A stretch of DNA of 64,000 bases from Siphlonurus alternatus (taxonomy: Eukaryota; Arthropoda; Insecta; Ephemeroptera; Siphlonuridae). The notes below the pieces were generated by a model. The model did not search any database and was not told the origin of the DNA. It was given only the letters and a program-made list of their open reading frames with translations. The stretch covers positions 29,282,340 to 29,346,339 of the forward strand of contig OX463788.1 in the NCBI GenBank assembly GCA_949825025.1, in the 5' to 3' direction. Shown in pieces: positions 39,488 to 64,000 of this stretch; the stretch's first letter is position 1, and each line of letters starts with the position of its first letter. The position numbers and the translations under genes are program-made.

Positions 39488-39999
39488 CAGTGATGCAACG
39501 CTTCGCGAAACTTCGCGCGAAATTTCGCTAGTTTCGCGAATATTCGCGAAGTTTCGCAAGCCAAGTTTCGCGAAAGTTTCGCGCGAAACTTCGCGAAATT
39601 GATATATTTGAATTTTCCGCTCTACTTTTTCGAATCCTATTTAATTAATACGCCGTTTTCTTCCTAATTTTACTTTAATGACAGGTTTAATTGCATAAAT
39701 GAATTAAAAAAGAGTCCAATTTAATTTATTAGATATAAAAAATGTGATTTCTTTTTTTTTTAATTTTAAAAATAACTTTTAATTATTTTTAAAATCATTT
39801 AACACATTCGAGGATAGACAAGTCATGAAAGGGGCCATTTTATCTTGTTTTCTTAATTTTTTGATGAATATATGAAAAATCGCATTGCGACAGTCATTTT
39901 TTAAATTTCGCGAAATTTTCGCGAAGTTTCGCGAATATTCGCGCGAAAGTTTCGCGAAAGTTTCGCGCACCATGTTTCGCACGAAGTTTTGCATCTCTG
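39488..39999 (-). mobile_element. hAT MITE, TTCGCGAA family, copy H5
   Basis: A complete 512-bp reverse copy, CAGTGATGCAACGCTTCGCG to TTTTGCATCTCTG, flanked by the perfect 8-bp duplication ATTTCGTG (39480-39487, 40000-40007). The target lies inside copy H4, which resumes after the duplication. Confidence 0.92.
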
Positions 40000-40017
40000 A
40001 TTTCGTGTATATTCGTG

Positions 40018-40279
40018 CAGAGACTCTATAGAGACCTCCGTGACATATGGCCAGGGATATGATCAGAGTTTCACTCAATTTCACTGTAACTGAGAGTGGC
40101 GGCGCTGCTAAATGTTCGGCAAGGTCCGGTAAACTCCGGTTCTTGCTGGCTGCGCAGCCAGCGAGAACAGGGCCGTGCCACTGCGATTCAGTGGCGCTGC
40201 CACTATCAGTTACAGTGAAGCTCGGCCAAGCTGGTCAAATTTCTGGCCATAAGACACGGAGGTCTCTGTAGGGTCTCTG
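40018..40279. mobile_element. hAT-like MITE with CAGAGACTC ends
   Basis: CAGAGACTCTATAGAGACCTCCGTG on the left is mirrored by CACGGAGGTCTCTGTAGGGTCTCTG on the right. The flanks repeat ATATTCGTG (40009-40017 and 40280-40288), eight or nine bases depending on where the end is set. The inside has inverted words TCACTGTAACTGAGAGTGGC / GCCACTATCAGTTACAGTGA. It is inserted in copy H4 and differs from the TTCGCGAA family. Confidence 0.8.
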
Positions 40280-40334
40280 ATATTCGTGAAACTAGTGAAA
40301 CTTCGCGAAGCTTTACGAAGCGATGCATCACTGC

Positions 40335-41212
40335 CAGTGATGCAACGCTTCGCGAAGCTTCGCGCGAAAGTTCGCTAGTTTCGCGAATATTCGCGAAGTT
40401 TCGCAAGCCAAGTTTCGCGAAAGTTTCGCACGAAATTTCGCGAAATTGATATATTTGAATTTCCCGCTCTACTTTTTCGAATCGTATTTAATAAATACGC
40501 CGTTTTTCTTCCTAATTTTACTTTAATGACAGGTTTATTTGAATAAATGAATTAAAAAAGAGTTCAATTTAATTTATTAGATATAAAAATTTTTTTTTAT
40601 TTTTTATTAATTTTAAAAATTACTTTTAATTATTTTTAAAATCATTTAAGGTAGAGATAACGTCGAACAGCTGTTCGACATAATCCCCTTTGATTAACAT
40701 GTAAACCTTAGCAAATTGACAAAAATTCTGAAATTTTTTTGAGAGGCAGATATTAGTGCCTAAAAGCCATAGCAAAAGTTTCAAAAACATTTAACGAGCC
40801 GATTTTTTTAAATTAATTTTTTAGTTTGGCTCTCCATGGGAAAGCCCTATGCTGAAATTTAAAAAAAATTAATTAAAAAAAATCGGCTCGTTAAATCATT
40901 TTGAAATTTTTTCTATGGCTTTTAGGCACTAATATCTGCCTCTCAAAAAAATTTCAGAATTTTTGTTAATTTGCCAAGGTTTACATGTTAATCAAAGGGC
41001 ATTGCGTCGATCAGCTGTTCGGCGTTATCTCTACCTTAACACATTCGAGGTTAGACAGGTCATGAAAGGGGCCATTTTATCTTGTTTTCTAAATTTTTTT
41101 GATGAATATATGAAAAATCGCATTGCGACAGTCATTTTTTAACTTTCGCGAAATTTTCGCGAAGATTCACGAATATTCGCGCGAAAGTTTCGCGCGAAGT
41201 TTTGCATCTCTG
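40335..41212 (-). mobile_element. hAT MITE, TTCGCGAA family, copy H6 (interrupted)
   Basis: CAGTGATGCAACGCTTCGCG to TTTTGCATCTCTG, flanked by the perfect duplication ATCACTGC (40327-40334, 41213-41220). The target includes the last bases of copy H4. A TTAA foldback (40646-41039) is inserted in its centre; without it the copy would be about 488 bp. Confidence 0.9.
40646..41039. mobile_element. TTAA foldback, family F3, complete copy
   Basis: TTAA-GGTAGAGATAACGTCGA to CGTTATCTCTACC-TTAA, with nearly perfect complementary arms of about 190 bp (CCTTTGATTAACATGTAAAC, AGGCAGATATTAGTGCCTAA, AAAATCGGCTCGTTAAA). The host copy H6 reads CATTTAA before it and TTAACACATTCG after it. The uninterrupted copies (e.g. 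39790-39815) read CATTTAACACATTCG, so exactly TTAA was duplicated on insertion. Confidence 0.93.
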
Positions 41213-41220
41213 ATCACTGC

Positions 41221-42080
41221 TCTTGGCCAGTCCGAGCCTGCCCCTGCGCGTTTGTTCCGTTCTCACTTCTCTTATAGATTGACTTCGCCTTGGCAACTAG
41301 GAGCTCCACCTACATCAGGCTACATCACTGGGTCACAGATTTTATGTGACTGTCCGGATTGGATTTTATCATCTTTTTCTCACTTATTATGTCGCAAATA
41401 AGTGACAGACATGAGCGAATAGTGTAAGAGAGTGCTATTTCCTTATTTTTGTATGTTGTGTAACTCAAAATAACTTGCTGGGGGAAGGAAAGAAAAAATG
41501 AAATACGTACTTATCTAGGCGTAAACATATATCTTTGACGATGACTGTACAATGTTACCATGTCAGCCAATCACATTGTATCTTTCATGCCACCTCGGCT
41601 GTAGCATGTAGTAAAACTTGCCTGTTGTAGGTAGGGGCCGTAGGGGAGAAGAGGTCGTGGGGGGAGGGGGAGCCGTGCCCGCTTGCCGAAGTAAACCCGA
41701 GTCGCAGGCGGCAGCTCTTGCAGCGCCTGGAAAATTCCGAACCGAATCGCTCTGCTCACTATACCAGCTACCATCTCTGCAATCAGCGCCTGCTATGTTT
41801 TTGATGCAACGTATTCTAGATGTTATTCGTGTGAAAAATCAGTAGAAAATAACAATATGAAGTAAAATTTAGAATGGATTGAGTTAAAAAATTAGGCTAT
41901 TTACACTGAAAATTATATATCTAATAATTTTCCACAAATCTTTGGGACAATTTTGACTGAAAAAGAGAAATGTTACTATGCATGCCACGTCATCGACGAT
42001 ATTTATTACACTTTGAAAGAAGTGTCTGCAAGTGACTACTGATCGCCATTTCCATCAAAGCGTCTTACGATTGTGCAATA
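41221..42080 (+). promoter_or_regulatory. Probable promoter / 5' UTR region of the ZC3H4-like gene
   Basis: This non-repeat stretch lies between the transposon nest and the candidate start codon at 42081. It includes a GC-rich part (41580-41790, with a G-run GTGGGGGGAGGGGGAGCCG near 41660). I see no clear TATA box at a fixed distance. Assignment as promoter is by position only. Confidence 0.35.
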
Positions 42081-63971
<21,891 letters not shown>

Positions 63972-64000
63972 GTGAATAGTAGTGTCCCAAACTAGACAAT

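Larger units (their letters stand above)
39087..40333 (+). mobile_element. hAT MITE, TTCGCGAA family, copy H4 (host of two inserts)
   Basis: It starts CAGGAGATGCAAAACTTCGC and ends GCTTTACGAAGCGATGCATCACTG. The inner sequence follows the family but is the most diverged copy (AATGATTTCAAAAATGATAA, GGACACTTTTTTTAATTG), consistent with it being the oldest. It is split by copy H5 (39488-39999) and by another element (40018-40279), and copy H6 is inserted across its right border. Confidence 0.8.

Noticed and set aside
41571..41845. GC-rich open frames on both strands.
   Set aside because: The frames overlap on opposite strands, are of biased composition (G-runs) and show no motif. The stretch was treated as possible promoter sequence.

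Overview
The window is about 64 kb of AT-rich eukaryotic DNA, most probably from an arthropod (insect or crustacean; not resolved further). The evidence is a spliced gene with long introns and GT-AG/GC-AG borders, decayed APE-type LINEs, a tRNA-headed SINE with an arthropod-style central domain (61.0-61.4 kb), many hAT-, TTAA- and TA-type non-autonomous DNA transposons, and long TA and TTTA microsatellites. There is no operon structure and no sign of bacterial sequence.

One host gene is clear. From about 42.1 kb to the right edge (+ strand) lies the 5' part of a CCCH zinc-finger gene of the ZC3H4/ZC3H6/ZC3H8 family (Drosophila Suppressor of sable). I place nine coding exons (42081-42175, 45361-45520, 49659-49811, 51920-52085, 57613-57884, 58463-58684, 59852-60430, 61972-62230, 63610-63971). 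All junction phases agree and give about 756 residues before the gene leaves the window. It carries an acidic N-terminus, a basic segment, three CCCH fingers and the family motifs IPSLFEI, LFLRIQQ and NWYSSDE. In mammals and flies this family works with WDR82 to terminate unproductive or extragenic RNA polymerase II transcription. Intron 4 starts with a GC donor. A phase-compatible exon with a stop codon lies 198 bp downstream of that donor and could end a short isoform without zinc fingers.

From 1 to about 41.2 kb I see no convincing host gene. This part is a transposon graveyard. (a) 4.27-6.73 kb: a TIR element containing an hAT element (8-bp duplication) that contains a TTAA foldback. (b) 7.1-8.45 kb: a TA-flanked element holding a GC-rich element. 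(c) 10.43-11.73 kb: a foldback with GCCCGAATTCGGGC palindromes. (d) 14.6-18.5 kb: a five-part nest. (e) 19.4-21.8 kb: a dispersed repeat, a 5S-rRNA-derived sequence and two TA-type elements. (f) 22.9-26.6 kb: a nearly complete LINE with one frameshift and one nonsense codon. (g) 30.4-32.5 kb: an hAT-like element around another hAT MITE. (h) 33.7-37.5 kb: decayed reverse-strand LINE pieces. (i) 39.09-41.22 kb: five elements nested in one another, with target-site duplications that give their order of arrival.

The most striking theme is a set of at least twelve TTAA-flanked, nearly full-length palindromes. One has its target site documented inside the window by an uninterrupted sister copy. They fall into several TIR families; eight of them lie in introns of the ZC3H4-like gene. 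A second theme is that unrelated elements carry iterated GC-rich palindromes near their ends (TTCGCGAA, GGATGCGCATCC, GCCCGAATTCGGGC, GGCCAGCCCGGGCTGGCC).
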